The position numbers were made by a program, and so were the translations under genes. From NCBI GenBank assembly GCA_009840545.1, contig VXNM01000010.1, positions 62,001 to 126,000 of the forward strand: DNA of 64,000 nt. Reading direction: 5' to 3'. This document shows positions 39,007 to 47,857 of the stretch, piece after piece. How positions within the stretch are numbered: the first letter of the stretch is position 1; every line of letters begins with the position of its first letter. The notes beneath the pieces are model-generated. The model did no database searches. It was not told where the DNA came from and saw only the letters and a program-made list of their open reading frames with translations. The DNA comes from Gammaproteobacteria bacterium (GTDB taxonomy: Bacteria; Pseudomonadota; Gammaproteobacteria; Pseudomonadales; Azotimanducaceae).

Positions 39007-39432
39007 ATGTACCCCCTGTTTCTATCCCTTAGGGCTAAGGTTTCGAAAAGACCAAAGTCTTGTCAAATCGACAAGCACCTATTCAGTTCTTTAGACTTCA
39101 TGTGCATTAATAAAACTTTCTAGGCTAATTGTCAACTGTTAGGCGAAAATTCACCTAAGCGATGTGTATGCAGCTATCTGGTTTGGAACAGTCGCAATCG
39201 GGTCTGTTCGTACTTAATTTGCACATCCAAGCTGACTCAAAACTATACTGTCGCTGTCGAATGGGAGCCGGTGAGAATCTGTATTCTGATGCGGAGAAAA
39301 CAGCAAAAACGAGCAAATCGTGGAGAAATATCGTAGTCATAATGAACCAACGATGGATAGGGAACCGCAAATTTACTGATCTACCTGTCGGTGAATTCAC
39401 AGCAACCACCACATGTACAAGGTTCTAGTTGA
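39007..39432. other. Divergent region between the TonB receptor and the phosphodiesterase gene (426 bp)
   Basis: No convincing coding frame; an 88-codon plus-strand frame (39162-39428) has Cys/Gln-rich content unlike real neighbours. On the minus strand a TTGACA (39066-39061) is a possible receptor -35, but no good -10 follows at 17 bp. The receptor side holds three dyads (listed separately). The remaining part upstream of the phosphodiesterase gene shows nothing I can name. Confidence 0.5.
39027..39075 (-). promoter_or_regulatory. Three adjacent dyads in the receptor leader
   Basis: Perfect dyads are CTTGTC/GACAAG (39059-39075, 5-nt centre), AGAC/GTCT (39049-39060) and CCTTAG/CTAAGG (39027-39040, 2-nt centre), the last ending 20 nt from the ATG. 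The outermost overlaps the TTGACA, so a repressor could occlude the promoter. The innermost could act as an operator or fold in the mRNA near the ribosome site. Confidence 0.35.
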
Positions 39433-39918
39433 ATGAGAATTGGCGTCGTAAGCGATACTCATAATCAATCCCGCAACGTCTCCGAGATCATTCGCATCTT
39501 CAACGAAGAAGAAGTCGACCATGTAGTACACACGGGAGACATCACCACAGCAAAGACGCTCGAACTGTTTTCTAGACTGAATGCTCCGCTCTCGGGAGTC
39601 TTTGGAAACAACGACGTGGAAGTCGACTCTCTGAAGAGTGTTGCTTCTCTGTACAACTTTCAATTTCAGCAACCCCCTTTGTACCTAGACTTCAATGACC
39701 GGCGCCTAGTCGTGGTGCACGACCCAAGAGAATTGAACAGCTCGCTAACTCGAAACGTTGATGTTGCCTTGCACGGGCACACTCACCGTCTCCATGTCGA
39801 GCAAAGGGACGGATTCACGATTTTCAACCCAGGAGAGTGCGCTGGTCACATGAAGGGCTTAAATGCTGTCGGCATAGTTGATCTTGCGTTAATCCGCACG
39901 AGCTTGTTGAAGTTCTAA
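39433..39918 (+). CDS. YfcE/MJ0936-family metallophosphodiesterase
   Basis: A small (161 residue) calcineurin-like phosphoesterase, cytoplasmic, needing two metal ions. All family motifs are present: SDTHN (8-12), HTGDI, VFGNNDVE, VVHDP and the LHGHTHRLHVE near 113-123. The usual first motif is D-x-H, seen as DTH. YfcE relatives cleave bis-p-nitrophenyl phosphate in vitro, and the natural substrate is unknown. It stands alone, divergent from the receptor and convergent with the DUF1499 gene. Confidence 0.9.
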   Translation: MRIGVVSDTHNQSRNVSEIIRIFNEEEVDHVVHTGDITTAKTLELFSRLNAPLSGVFGNNDVEVDSLKSVASLYNFQFQQPPLYLDFNDRRLVVVHDPRELNSSLTRNVDVALHGHTHRLHVEQRDGFTIFNPGECAGHMKGLNAVGIVDLALIRTSLLKF

Positions 39919-39988
39919 TTCAAGCGTGGATTTGTGTAGACACCGACCAAGCCACTATCAAATCCGTGTATGACATCGATTTTCCACG

Positions 39989-40768
39989 CTAGGAATCTAT
40001 ATCACCTTCTCCGTCCTTAACCTTTTCTGCAAAGTTTTGCAGAAACACTCCAATTCGTCTTGCGTTGGTTCCCATGTCCGCTACTCCAACTCGAGAAGCT
40101 GAACGTATATCAACGATTGATCCACGATTCTTGGAACTAGGGCGCACTCGTACAACTATGTCGTCCTTGAATCCGTACCAAAAAGTGGTAGCGACAGCTT
40201 CAAAAACAGAGTCTTCTTCATCTTGAAACACAATTTCCCACTTCATTTCCAATGCCACATCCAACGCAAGGCTAAATGCCGAATTGACTGTTATCTCCTC
40301 GTTTATGTAAGGCTTAATGTCTGGATAAGCTGCTTGCTGAGCTTCCGCTATTCCTTCGTTGTATGCAAGAGGATTCGACGCTGGACCTCGAATCTCGACT
40401 GCATTTTTGAAGACCGGAGGATCTTCAACGTCCGTTGATATGTCGTATAGCAATGGATACTGAAGAGCTTGGAGGAAAAGCACTAAGACGAGAGCAGATA
40501 CGGCGAATCCCATCGTTTCACCTACGAGAAGACGAATGTGGATTTTTGCAGGTCGAACCGACATGGGTCCTAGGCCTCTTGCAAAGACAACGACATGCCC
40601 AACAAGCCCAGCGAAGAATGCGAGGGCTCCGAAAACCACACCTAATCCCAGGCACAAGAAGCCAAACTGAAACCCTGTCCAACCTAGTCGGGTACCAACC
40701 AATCCAAGGATTGGTACAACAATGGCTAGTATTCCTAAAATTTCGACGACTCGTGGCCAGATCTTCAC
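39989..40768 (-). CDS. DUF1499 membrane protein
   Basis: A 259-residue inner-membrane protein of unknown function. Three hydrophobic segments (about 9-28, 35-62 and 84-104) precede a soluble DUF1499 domain (about 130-255). Its signature segments are WEIVFQDEEDSVFEAVATT, FWYGFKDDIVVRVRP and SIVDIRSASRVGVADMGTNA, which are strongly conserved in the family. The function of the family is unknown to me. It converges with the phosphodiesterase gene (70 bp apart) and is divergent from the YrbL-like gene (145 bp). Confidence 0.88.
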   Translation of the reverse strand: MKIWPRVVEILGILAIVVPILGLVGTRLGWTGFQFGFLCLGLGVVFGALAFFAGLVGHVVVFARGLGPMSVRPAKIHIRLLVGETMGFAVSALVLVLFLQALQYPLLYDISTDVEDPPVFKNAVEIRGPASNPLAYNEGIAEAQQAAYPDIKPYINEEITVNSAFSLALDVALEMKWEIVFQDEEDSVFEAVATTFWYGFKDDIVVRVRPSSKNRGSIVDIRSASRVGVADMGTNARRIGVFLQNFAEKVKDGEGDIDS

Positions 40769-40913
40769 AATGGATTCTCAGGTTAAAGGAAGTAATGTAG
40801 CACCGCAGAGTTCAATTGCACCTACTTTCGGCGGGATGGTCACTACTATTTCATGCGATGCGATTCAAGCACTATGTCTGTTCATTTAGACAGCGTAGCT
40901 CAAGGCTCTCCTG

Positions 40914-41552
40914 TTGATGACTAGTGGACCAATCGAACTCCGCAATCGAGAACCGTTTGCGATTGGCGGAACCCGTTTGTGCTACTTGGACCCCACTGAC
41001 GAGAGTCGCTGCATTAAAGTGCTGCGTTCGGATCGAACACCAAATGAGAGACGCAGACTTGCCACGGGACTGCGGAAATTTCGGAGTCTGAGACACTGGG
41101 ACGATCAGCTAAAGGAGCGCCTGGCGTATCAGGAATTGATCTCGCGGCACGGAGACTCAGTATGGGATCACATCCCTGAGTTCTACGAAGCCGTCGAGAC
41201 AGACTTAGGGATCGGAATCGTTACCAAAGTGTTTCGCAATTACGACGGAGCTTTCCCTCTCAATCTGGACCAGCAGATTCCGCTCGGAATCGACACACCG
41301 CTCCAAGTTGCAATCGACGAGTTCAAGTATTGGCTCCGTTCCGAGTTGGTATTGACTCGAAATCTCCTACCTCACAACATCATCGCTGTCCGGGATGTGG
41401 CTGACTGTTGCAGATTGGTAATCGTGGACGGCTTGGGTAACAGCGAATGGATACCGATCGCAAGCTGGTTCAAGGCGGTTGCACGTCTCAAGATCGAACG
41501 CAAAATTTCCAGATTTGATGAGCGCATCCAACTTTTGCGAACGGACATTTGA
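40914..41552 (+). CDS. YrbL-like kinase-fold protein
   Basis: A 212-residue protein resembling the YrbL (PhoP regulatory network) family, which has a reduced protein-kinase-like fold. It opens with PFAIGGTRLCYLDPTDESRCIKVLR, where the Lys is the likely nucleotide-binding residue, and then LKERLAYQELISR. The later RNLLPHNIIAVRD holds an HN pair and resembles a kinase catalytic loop. Activity is uncertain. The next gene, a methyltransferase, starts 2 bp after its stop, so the pair is co-translated; YrbL-like genes are often near envelope polysaccharide genes. Confidence 0.78.
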   Translation: MMTSGPIELRNREPFAIGGTRLCYLDPTDESRCIKVLRSDRTPNERRRLATGLRKFRSLRHWDDQLKERLAYQELISRHGDSVWDHIPEFYEAVETDLGIGIVTKVFRNYDGAFPLNLDQQIPLGIDTPLQVAIDEFKYWLRSELVLTRNLLPHNIIAVRDVADCCRLVIVDGLGNSEWIPIASWFKAVARLKIERKISRFDERIQLLRTDI

Positions 41553-41554
41553 CG

Positions 41555-42289
41555 ATGCGCATTCTCCAAGGACTTGAGCTTCGTGTGCGGCAGTTACGTC
41601 GAAAGCTCTCGCCGCTGATCTATGCGGGCAACAACGTCTACTGCCCGTTCTGTGATCGAAACTATCGTTCGTTTAGAGCAGCAGGAAGACGCAAGTTCAA
41701 ACGTCTCAATGCTGTGTGTCCGGTGTGCGGGTCCCGCGAGCGGGATCGACTCATGCATTACTTTCTGGAAACACGCTCTGACCTGTACCTGCCAAATGGG
41801 AAGCTACTTCACATCGCGCCGGAGCCTTGTTTGGGTCCCGCAATTAGGAAGTTTGGGAAAGGGACTTATCTGTCCTGTGATCTTTTCAGGCGAGATGTGG
41901 ACACACAGCTCAACATTGAACAAATGCCATTCTCCGATGCTTCCTTCGACATTGTCTTTTGTAGCCACGTACTGCCGGAAGTGGAACACGACCTATTAGC
42001 GATCCGGGAAATCCATCGTGTCCTACACCCTCGAGGCTGGGCACTCGTAAGCGTTCCATTTCAGGGGACAAACACAGTTCAGGTTCAACCTGGAGACGGG
42101 AATGAAGCTCCTCCAGAGTTCTTTAGGATCTACGGAACTAACTTTTCTCAGGTCTTAACAGATGAGGGGTTTTGTGTAGAAACGATCCAATTGGATGACG
42201 TGCTCAATAGAGAGCAACAAGCAAGGATGCGAGTCAACCAACAGACCGCAAGCGCGATTTACGTACTCAAAAAATCAAAGCGAGCATAG
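41555..42289 (+). CDS. SAM-dependent methyltransferase with N-terminal zinc ribbon
   Basis: About 244 residues from the ATG at 41555. A zinc-ribbon-like part has two CxxC pairs (Cys30/33 and Cys55/58, YCPFC and CPVCG). The class I methyltransferase core follows, with LLHIAPEPCLG as a modified SAM loop, then MPFSDASFDIVFCSHVLPEV and VLHPRGWALVSVPF, typical of type-11 enzymes. The substrate is unknown; similar proteins sit in glycan-modification clusters. It is the partner of the YrbL-like gene and converges tightly on the cytochrome oxidase operon (4 bp between stops). Confidence 0.85.
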   Translation: MRILQGLELRVRQLRRKLSPLIYAGNNVYCPFCDRNYRSFRAAGRRKFKRLNAVCPVCGSRERDRLMHYFLETRSDLYLPNGKLLHIAPEPCLGPAIRKFGKGTYLSCDLFRRDVDTQLNIEQMPFSDASFDIVFCSHVLPEVEHDLLAIREIHRVLHPRGWALVSVPFQGTNTVQVQPGDGNEAPPEFFRIYGTNFSQVLTDEGFCVETIQLDDVLNREQQARMRVNQQTASAIYVLKKSKRA

Positions 42290-42293
42290 TTCG

Positions 42294-42647
42294 TTAGTGG
42301 CGGTGCGTTGGTGGCGGCTTGGGTTCAGGAGCAATCGGTTCGCCCATATATTCCACCCGAGTTGCCCACGCGTAGTCTGCTTCAATCGCCATTAACGTCA
42401 TAAGAACCATCAACGCGAGTGGTGGAAGAAGAATTGCAAATATTAGGGCGTATCGTTCCCACTGCATGTGCATGAACACAGCGACAATGGCTGCAGCTTT
42501 CAAAATCATAAAAAGCAAGATAACGCTCGTCCGAATGACTCCGTCATCCATGTAATCGCTAGCGTAAGAAATTGCGCTAAATACAAAGAGCAATGCCCAT
42601 ACAAGCAAGTAAATCTTGATGGGATGTTGTTGTCCCTCAGTCGCCAT
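42294..42647 (-). CDS. Cytochrome c oxidase subunit IV (CtaF/CyoD-like)
   Basis: A 117-residue protein with three hydrophobic segments (about 9-29, 36-58 and 68-92), the prokaryotic subunit IV pattern, including MILKAAAIVAVFMHMQWE. It is the last gene of the oxidase operon, 17 bp after subunit III, and stabilises the complex in the inner membrane. The proline-rich tail PEPKPPPTHRH is probably exposed. Confidence 0.88.
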   Translation of the reverse strand: MATEGQQHPIKIYLLVWALLFVFSAISYASDYMDDGVIRTSVILLFMILKAAAIVAVFMHMQWERYALIFAILLPPLALMVLMTLMAIEADYAWATRVEYMGEPIAPEPKPPPTHRH

Positions 42648-42664
42648 AGTCGAATCTCAACCGT

Positions 42665-43378
42665 CTACCAGAGATAAAAGAGCGCAAAGATGAAGACCCA
42701 TACCAAGTCTACAAAGTGCCAGTAGAGTCCCGTGATCTCAACAATCTCGAAATTGGTCTTGTCGTAGTGCCCCCTTCCGACACGATAGGCGATGATTGCG
42801 AGGTAAATGACACCAGCGGATACGTGAAGTCCGTGAAATCCTGTGACCATGAAGAAGAACGATCCGAACTGAGCCGCCCCCATGGGGTTATTCCAAGGCG
42901 CAACCTCTTCTTCAAAAATTAGCTTCGACCACTCGTATCCCTGCATCGCCACAAACGTGAACCCCAGCAGCGCTGTGGCCGACATGAGTAAGACTACGCC
43001 CTTCTTGTTACGTTGATAGCCCATATTGACAGCCATCGCCATGGTTCCGCTGGAGGAAATCAAGACAAAGGTCATGATTGCAATCAACAGCAAAGGTACA
43101 GGAATGGGACTCTCCAGGAACTGCCAGCCAAAGAGCTCATTCGGTATTGCAAGCGCAAAAACCTCGCTGGGATTTGGCCATGGGTCCGTGACGGTCATGC
43201 GAACCGTCATATAACTAACAAGGAAGCAAGTAAAGATAAAGGTATCCGAAACGAGGAATATCCACATCATGGCTTTGCCCCAAGGCACTCCCTTGAAGGT
43301 GGTTACGTCGGAGGACCAGTCTCTAGCGGTACTAGTAAGAATGCTTTCCGTAGTACTTGGTGCCGTGGCGTCGGTCAT
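42665..43378 (-). CDS. Cytochrome c oxidase subunit III
   Basis: Inner-membrane subunit that stabilises the catalytic core and proton uptake. The 237 residues have about five to six hydrophobic helices. The family elements FFMVTGFHGLHVSAGVIYL and ITGLYWHFVDLVWVFIFALF (with the WHFVD motif) place it firmly. It follows subunit I by 48 bp and is followed by subunit IV after 17 bp. Confidence 0.95.
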   Translation of the reverse strand: MTDATAPSTTESILTSTARDWSSDVTTFKGVPWGKAMMWIFLVSDTFIFTCFLVSYMTVRMTVTDPWPNPSEVFALAIPNELFGWQFLESPIPVPLLLIAIMTFVLISSSGTMAMAVNMGYQRNKKGVVLLMSATALLGFTFVAMQGYEWSKLIFEEEVAPWNNPMGAAQFGSFFFMVTGFHGLHVSAGVIYLAIIAYRVGRGHYDKTNFEIVEITGLYWHFVDLVWVFIFALFYLW

Positions 43379-43426
43379 GGTTTACTTGCGCTTCCTTTGC
43401 TCGATCTCGCCTAGCTGTTAAGGCTT

Positions 43427-45184
43427 CTAGGCTGATTCCTTTCTCGGTACGTCCTGGGGGATGTGATCGGTGTCGTGACCGGGTACTCCAAAGTCGTATG
43501 CCCATCGATGCACAGTGGGTAGTCTTTCATCCCAATTTCCATGGGAGGGTGGCGTTTGTGGTGTTCTCCACTCCAAACTGTTTGCTCCCCAAGGATTGTC
43601 GCTGGCCTTTTTTCCCTTGAAATAACTATGGACCAAGTTGTAGATGAACAACATCTGGGCGGCTCCCACTATCAGGGCAGCAATGGTGATGAAAATGTTC
43701 AAGTGATGGGCCGATACCGGATACCAGTCGGGGAAATGTCCACCCAGTGCCGTTTCGTAGTAACGTCGAGGTACGCCCACGAACCCAAGATAGTGCATTG
43801 GGAAATAAATCACATATGTTCCGACAAAAGTGAAGTAGAAGTGAATCTTTCCTACCGTGTCATTCAACATGCGACCGGTGAGCTTGGGATACCAGTGATA
43901 GATTCCGCCAAAAATTGCCAGAATGGGTGACACTCCCATCACCATATGGAAATGGGCAACGACAAAATAGGTGTCCGACAGCGGGATATCAATGATCACG
44001 TTCCCTAAGAACAGGCCAGTGATTCCTCCCATGATGAAAGTCAGCACAAAGGACAACGCGAAGAGCATGGGAACTGTGAGCTTGATATTGGCTCGCCACA
44101 GCGTGAGAGTCCAGTTATAGACCTTTATGGCCGTTGGTACCGCAATAATCAAGGTTGTCGTCGCAAAGAAGAAACCGAAAGCCGGATGCATTCCTGCAAC
44201 GTACATGTGATGCGCCCATACGATTAACGAAAGTATTCCGATCGCTACGATTGCCCAGACCATCATTCGATAACCAAAGATGTTCTTGCGGGCGTGAACG
44301 GAAATTAGGTCGGAGACAACGCCAAAGGCTGGAAGGGCAACGATATAGACCTCGGGATGCCCAAAGAACCAGAAGAGGTGTTGGAACAGCAAGGGCTGAC
44401 CACCCGAATACTCAAGCTTCTGTCCCAATGAAACGATGGCTGGCATGAAAAAGCTTGTTCCAATCAAACGGTCAAGCAGCATCATCACCGCACTCACGAA
44501 TAACGCAGGAAAAGCGATTAGTCCCAAGAACGTAGCTATGAAAATCCCCCATACCGTCAAAGGCATCCGCATTAACGTCATGCCACGAGTCCGGGCTTGG
44601 AGAATTGTTGTGATGTAGTTCAATCCGCCCATAGTGAAAGCCACGATAAATATGGCCAACGATGCCAGCATGAGCACAATTCCCCAATCTGCTCCGGGCG
44701 TACCGGCTGTGATCGTCTGTGGCGGATAGAGCGTCCAGCCTGCGCCAGTCGCCTGAATATCTGTAAACAGCATGAGCGGATAGACGACAAGCAAGACTAG
44801 AACAGAAATCAGGTAAACCCAATAGCTGAGCATGTTCACGAACGGGAACACCATGTCGCGCGCGCCGCACATGAGGGGCACGCAGAAGTTGCCAAACGCG
44901 CCAAGTAGAAACGCAGTTAACAAATAGATAACCATGATCATGCCGTGCATGGTTATCGACGATAGATACTCGTCCGCTCCAAATCCTTCCAGAAAACCTG
45001 GAAACGCTATTTGAATGCGCATGAGCCAAGAGAGAACCAGCGCAACCAGTCCCACTGCCATGGCGGTGATTCCATACTGCACCGCGATCACTTTGTGATC
45101 TTGGCTAAAAACGTACTTACCCAACCACGTTTTCGGATGGTGCAGCGGTACAGTCTCCTGATAGGGAATTTCTGCTGTAGCCAT
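43427..45184 (-). CDS. Cytochrome c oxidase subunit I (A1 type)
   Basis: Catalytic subunit holding haem a and the haem a3/CuB centre. The 585-residue protein has about 12 helices. Ligands: His80 (TMHGMIM), His276 with Glu278 in GHPEVY, His325-His326, and His411/His413 in AHFHMVMG. The D-channel Asp110 and K-channel Lys354 (AIKVYNW) are both kept, so it should pump protons. The usual GAPDM is GARDM here. A soluble C-terminal tail with DNPWGANSLEWRTPQTPP is typical of bacterial oxidases. It is the second gene of the operon. Confidence 0.97.
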   Translation of the reverse strand: MATAEIPYQETVPLHHPKTWLGKYVFSQDHKVIAVQYGITAMAVGLVALVLSWLMRIQIAFPGFLEGFGADEYLSSITMHGMIMVIYLLTAFLLGAFGNFCVPLMCGARDMVFPFVNMLSYWVYLISVLVLLVVYPLMLFTDIQATGAGWTLYPPQTITAGTPGADWGIVLMLASLAIFIVAFTMGGLNYITTILQARTRGMTLMRMPLTVWGIFIATFLGLIAFPALFVSAVMMLLDRLIGTSFFMPAIVSLGQKLEYSGGQPLLFQHLFWFFGHPEVYIVALPAFGVVSDLISVHARKNIFGYRMMVWAIVAIGILSLIVWAHHMYVAGMHPAFGFFFATTTLIIAVPTAIKVYNWTLTLWRANIKLTVPMLFALSFVLTFIMGGITGLFLGNVIIDIPLSDTYFVVAHFHMVMGVSPILAIFGGIYHWYPKLTGRMLNDTVGKIHFYFTFVGTYVIYFPMHYLGFVGVPRRYYETALGGHFPDWYPVSAHHLNIFITIAALIVGAAQMLFIYNLVHSYFKGKKASDNPWGANSLEWRTPQTPPSHGNWDERLPTVHRWAYDFGVPGHDTDHIPQDVPRKESA

Positions 45185-45287
45185 TGTTTCTGTTTGTTAC
45201 CTCGAATTCACGATTGCCACGTTTCGAACTCTACGTCGCAATCCCATTCACTCATCTATGAAAAACTGCTCTTCGCACCGGTCAGAG

Positions 45288-46415
45288 TTACTCAACGCTC
45301 TCAACCTGCTCTGAAGACTCTTCCTGAACTTGGGACTTAAGAAAGTCTATAACCGCAGCGACCTCTTCATCAGTTAGTTCGGCCGCGACCATCTCTGGCC
45401 CGTATCCTTCCCGGATCTTCACATCAGGTTCTGCTATCGATTCTCGTACGTATTCCTCGTCTACAACCAAAGAGGTGCCGTCTTCCATTTGAACTGTAGA
45501 GCCCCAAAGATTCGTCCACGTTGGTCCAACCATTCTCGACCCATCAAGAGAATGGCACGCAAAGCAGCCATTCGACTCGGCAATTGATCGTCCCTGAAGG
45601 GCCTGAGGACTTAGGGGAACTGCACCCGCTTTCATTTCAGCCCACGTTAGCTGGGCACCGAGCCAAGTTTCGTATTCGTCCAACGAGACTACGTGCATTT
45701 CTCCACGCATCGTATGGTGTCCCCGACCGCATAATTCAGCGCACAAGACGTCAAACTCCCCCAATAAGGTCGGTTGGAACCAGAAGTAAGTGACCATACC
45801 GGGAACAGAATCCATTTTCGCACGAATTTCTGGAACCCAGAAGTCGTGAAGCACATCCTTGGACCTCAATAGCACCTTAACCTTGCGGTCAATGGGTATC
45901 TTCACGGTTTGAGAAGTGATGATGATGTCGTCCTCAGCGTACGGGTCTCCGTCCTTGATTCCCATGGGATTCTCAAACGTAATGTACTTGTTGTGTGCGA
46001 AACCGAATATTCCGTCCTCTCCCGGCAACCGATAACTCCACTTCCATTGTTCGCTGTTTACTTCAAGCTCTGTGGCGTCAGGCGGAACTCTAACGTATTG
46101 ATCCCACGCAACCAATCCCGGTGCGAGCATTACTACCACGCCTATAGTCGTAATGATTGTTAGGCGCGCTTCAAGTTTTGGGTTTTCGGGTTCGTACTCC
46201 GCCAGCCGTCCTGGAACATACCGATACTTGTAGACCCACCAGACCATGTAGAGACCCAGTATTACGAAAGCAACACCACAGATCACGAATGTCACGAGAA
46301 CCGTGAAGTCGATCAATGCCCAGTTGGAACCAAGTTCCAAAAAAGTCCACGGCGACATGAAATTGAAAATGACCGTACCAAGGACGACCATAAACAAAAT
46401 TGCGGCTATGAGCAT
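45288..46415 (-). CDS. Cytochrome c oxidase subunit II with fused cytochrome c (caa3 type)
   Basis: Electron-input subunit. The 375 residues show two membrane helices (about 36-60 and 86-104), a cupredoxin domain with CuA ligands His190, Cys225, Cys229, His233 and Met236 (CAELCGRGHHTM), and a fused cytochrome c domain with CFACH at 284-288 and a likely axial Met near 342. The fusion defines a caa3-type oxidase, which takes electrons directly from soluble or membrane donors. It heads the subunit II-I-III-IV operon. A GGAAGGAAG ribosome site precedes the ATG. No assembly genes (Cox11/CtaG, haem A synthase) are adjacent. Confidence 0.96.
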   Translation of the reverse strand: MLIAAILFMVVLGTVIFNFMSPWTFLELGSNWALIDFTVLVTFVICGVAFVILGLYMVWWVYKYRYVPGRLAEYEPENPKLEARLTIITTIGVVVMLAPGLVAWDQYVRVPPDATELEVNSEQWKWSYRLPGEDGIFGFAHNKYITFENPMGIKDGDPYAEDDIIITSQTVKIPIDRKVKVLLRSKDVLHDFWVPEIRAKMDSVPGMVTYFWFQPTLLGEFDVLCAELCGRGHHTMRGEMHVVSLDEYETWLGAQLTWAEMKAGAVPLSPQALQGRSIAESNGCFACHSLDGSRMVGPTWTNLWGSTVQMEDGTSLVVDEEYVRESIAEPDVKIREGYGPEMVAAELTDEEVAAVIDFLKSQVQEESSEQVESVE

Positions 46416-46586
46416 TCGGTTTTACTTCCTTCCAGTTCGAGAGTGAGTCGCCAGTCTGCTATGAAGAGTCAAAATCTCATTAACGCGATGCCACAAAGTT
46501 GACTGACACGCGCGACTTGACAATTTTACCAATTAGCCTAGTTCTGCCCATCGCAAATTCGAACGGTGTGGAAGCTATTGCTTCAA

Positions 46587-47705
46587 CTAGTTCGAAGGAA
46601 AATACTGTTCGGCGGGATGGTGTACCTCTCCCACTGCCTCAGCCACCGCGGCATGAGTAACCGTACCTTTATATACGTTCAATCCTTGAAGGAGGTGAGG
46701 ATCGCTAGACATTGCATTGGACAGTCCTTTGTTTGCAAGCGCCATCGTGAACGGCAGCGTCGCATTATTGAGTGCAAACGTTGATGTACGAGCGACCGCT
46801 CCTGGCATGTTTGCCACACAGTAGTGGACCACATCGTGAACTACAAAAGTAGGATCCGAGTGAGTAGTAGGTTGGGAGGTCTCAAAGCATCCCCCTTGGT
46901 CGATGGCAACATCCACGAGCACGCTTCCTCGGTACATATCCCGAACCATTTCCTCAGATACGAGCTTGGGAGCGCGTTCTCCAGGTACAAGTACAGCTCC
47001 AATGACGAGGTCAGATGTAGCGACGTTCTTATGAACAGCATCCACTGTTGAGAAAACTGTGTTGAGCGCTGGACCAAAGAAGAGGTCCAACTCTGCCAAT
47101 CGACGTAAGTTAATGTCAAGCAACGTGACGTCTGCCTCCATCCCCAAGGCAACCCTGGCAGCATTCATACCGACGACGCCACCTCCGAGCACGGTCACCT
47201 TGGCTGGAGGGGTTCCCGGCACTCCGCCCAGCAGCGATCCTCTCCCTCCTTGTGCTATCTCCAGTGCGTGCGCTCCGGCCTGAACGGACATCCGTCCAGC
47301 AACTTCGCTCATTGGAGCTAGCAAAGGCAAGCGACTATTGTTGTCGGTAACCGTTTCGTACGCTATCGCTGTGCACTGGCTGTCCACAAGCTCTTTGGTA
47401 AGAACTGGATTCGGTGCCAAGTGGAGATACGTGAACAGAATTTGATCGGGACGCAAACACTTAATTTCCCCCGGTTGAGGTTCTTTCACCTTGACGATCA
47501 TGTCGCAGTCAAATACCTCGTCGATATCCTTGGCAATAGTGGCTCCCGCCTCACGATAGTCCGAATCGAGCATGCCTAGGAGCAAGCCCGCATCACTTTC
47601 CACGACAATTTCGTGATCATGGCGTGCTAACTCTCGAACGCTTGTTGGGGTCAAACCGACGCGACACTCGTCAGTCTTAATTTCTCTAGGAACGCCGATA
47701 CGCAT
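46587..47705 (-). CDS. ald: Alanine dehydrogenase
   Basis: NAD-dependent oxidative deamination of L-alanine to pyruvate and ammonia, or the reverse. Starting at the ATG at 47705 ([20 protein letters not shown]) it has 372 residues, the family length; a longer upstream reading adds a basic tail with no homology and is rejected. The central NAD domain shows [20 protein letters not shown], and TYLHLAPNP and [14 protein letters not shown] are family hallmarks. It lies upstream of the oxidase operon on the same strand (171 bp) and is divergent from the ChpA-like gene. Confidence 0.95.
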   Translation of the reverse strand: MRIGVPREIKTDECRVGLTPTSVRELARHDHEIVVESDAGLLLGMLDSDYREAGATIAKDIDEVFDCDMIVKVKEPQPGEIKCLRPDQILFTYLHLAPNPVLTKELVDSQCTAIAYETVTDNNSRLPLLAPMSEVAGRMSVQAGAHALEIAQGGRGSLLGGVPGTPPAKVTVLGGGVVGMNAARVALGMEADVTLLDINLRRLAELDLFFGPALNTVFSTVDAVHKNVATSDLVIGAVLVPGERAPKLVSEEMVRDMYRGSVLVDVAIDQGGCFETSQPTTHSDPTFVVHDVVHYCVANMPGAVARTSTFALNNATLPFTMALANKGLSNAMSSDPHLLQGLNVYKGTVTHAAVAEAVGEVHHPAEQYFPSN

Positions 47706-47857
47706 AGTTAAAGAATGGATCGCAAGTAGTAATGGGAAGCGATCAATGCGACGTTGGTAGTCCAGTTGATCGGCTATAAATTGTAACCAGCGACTCCTTC
47801 TGTTCGTATTAATTTGATTCATTCGTAGTTGCAATTCACAACTACCACTTGCATTGC

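Noticed and set aside
39162-39428. 88-codon frame upstream of the phosphodiesterase gene
   Set aside because: No motif and atypical composition; probably noncoding.
47706-47834. Longer N-terminus for alanine dehydrogenase
   Set aside because: The added 43 residues are basic and precede the canonical [10 protein letters not shown] start.
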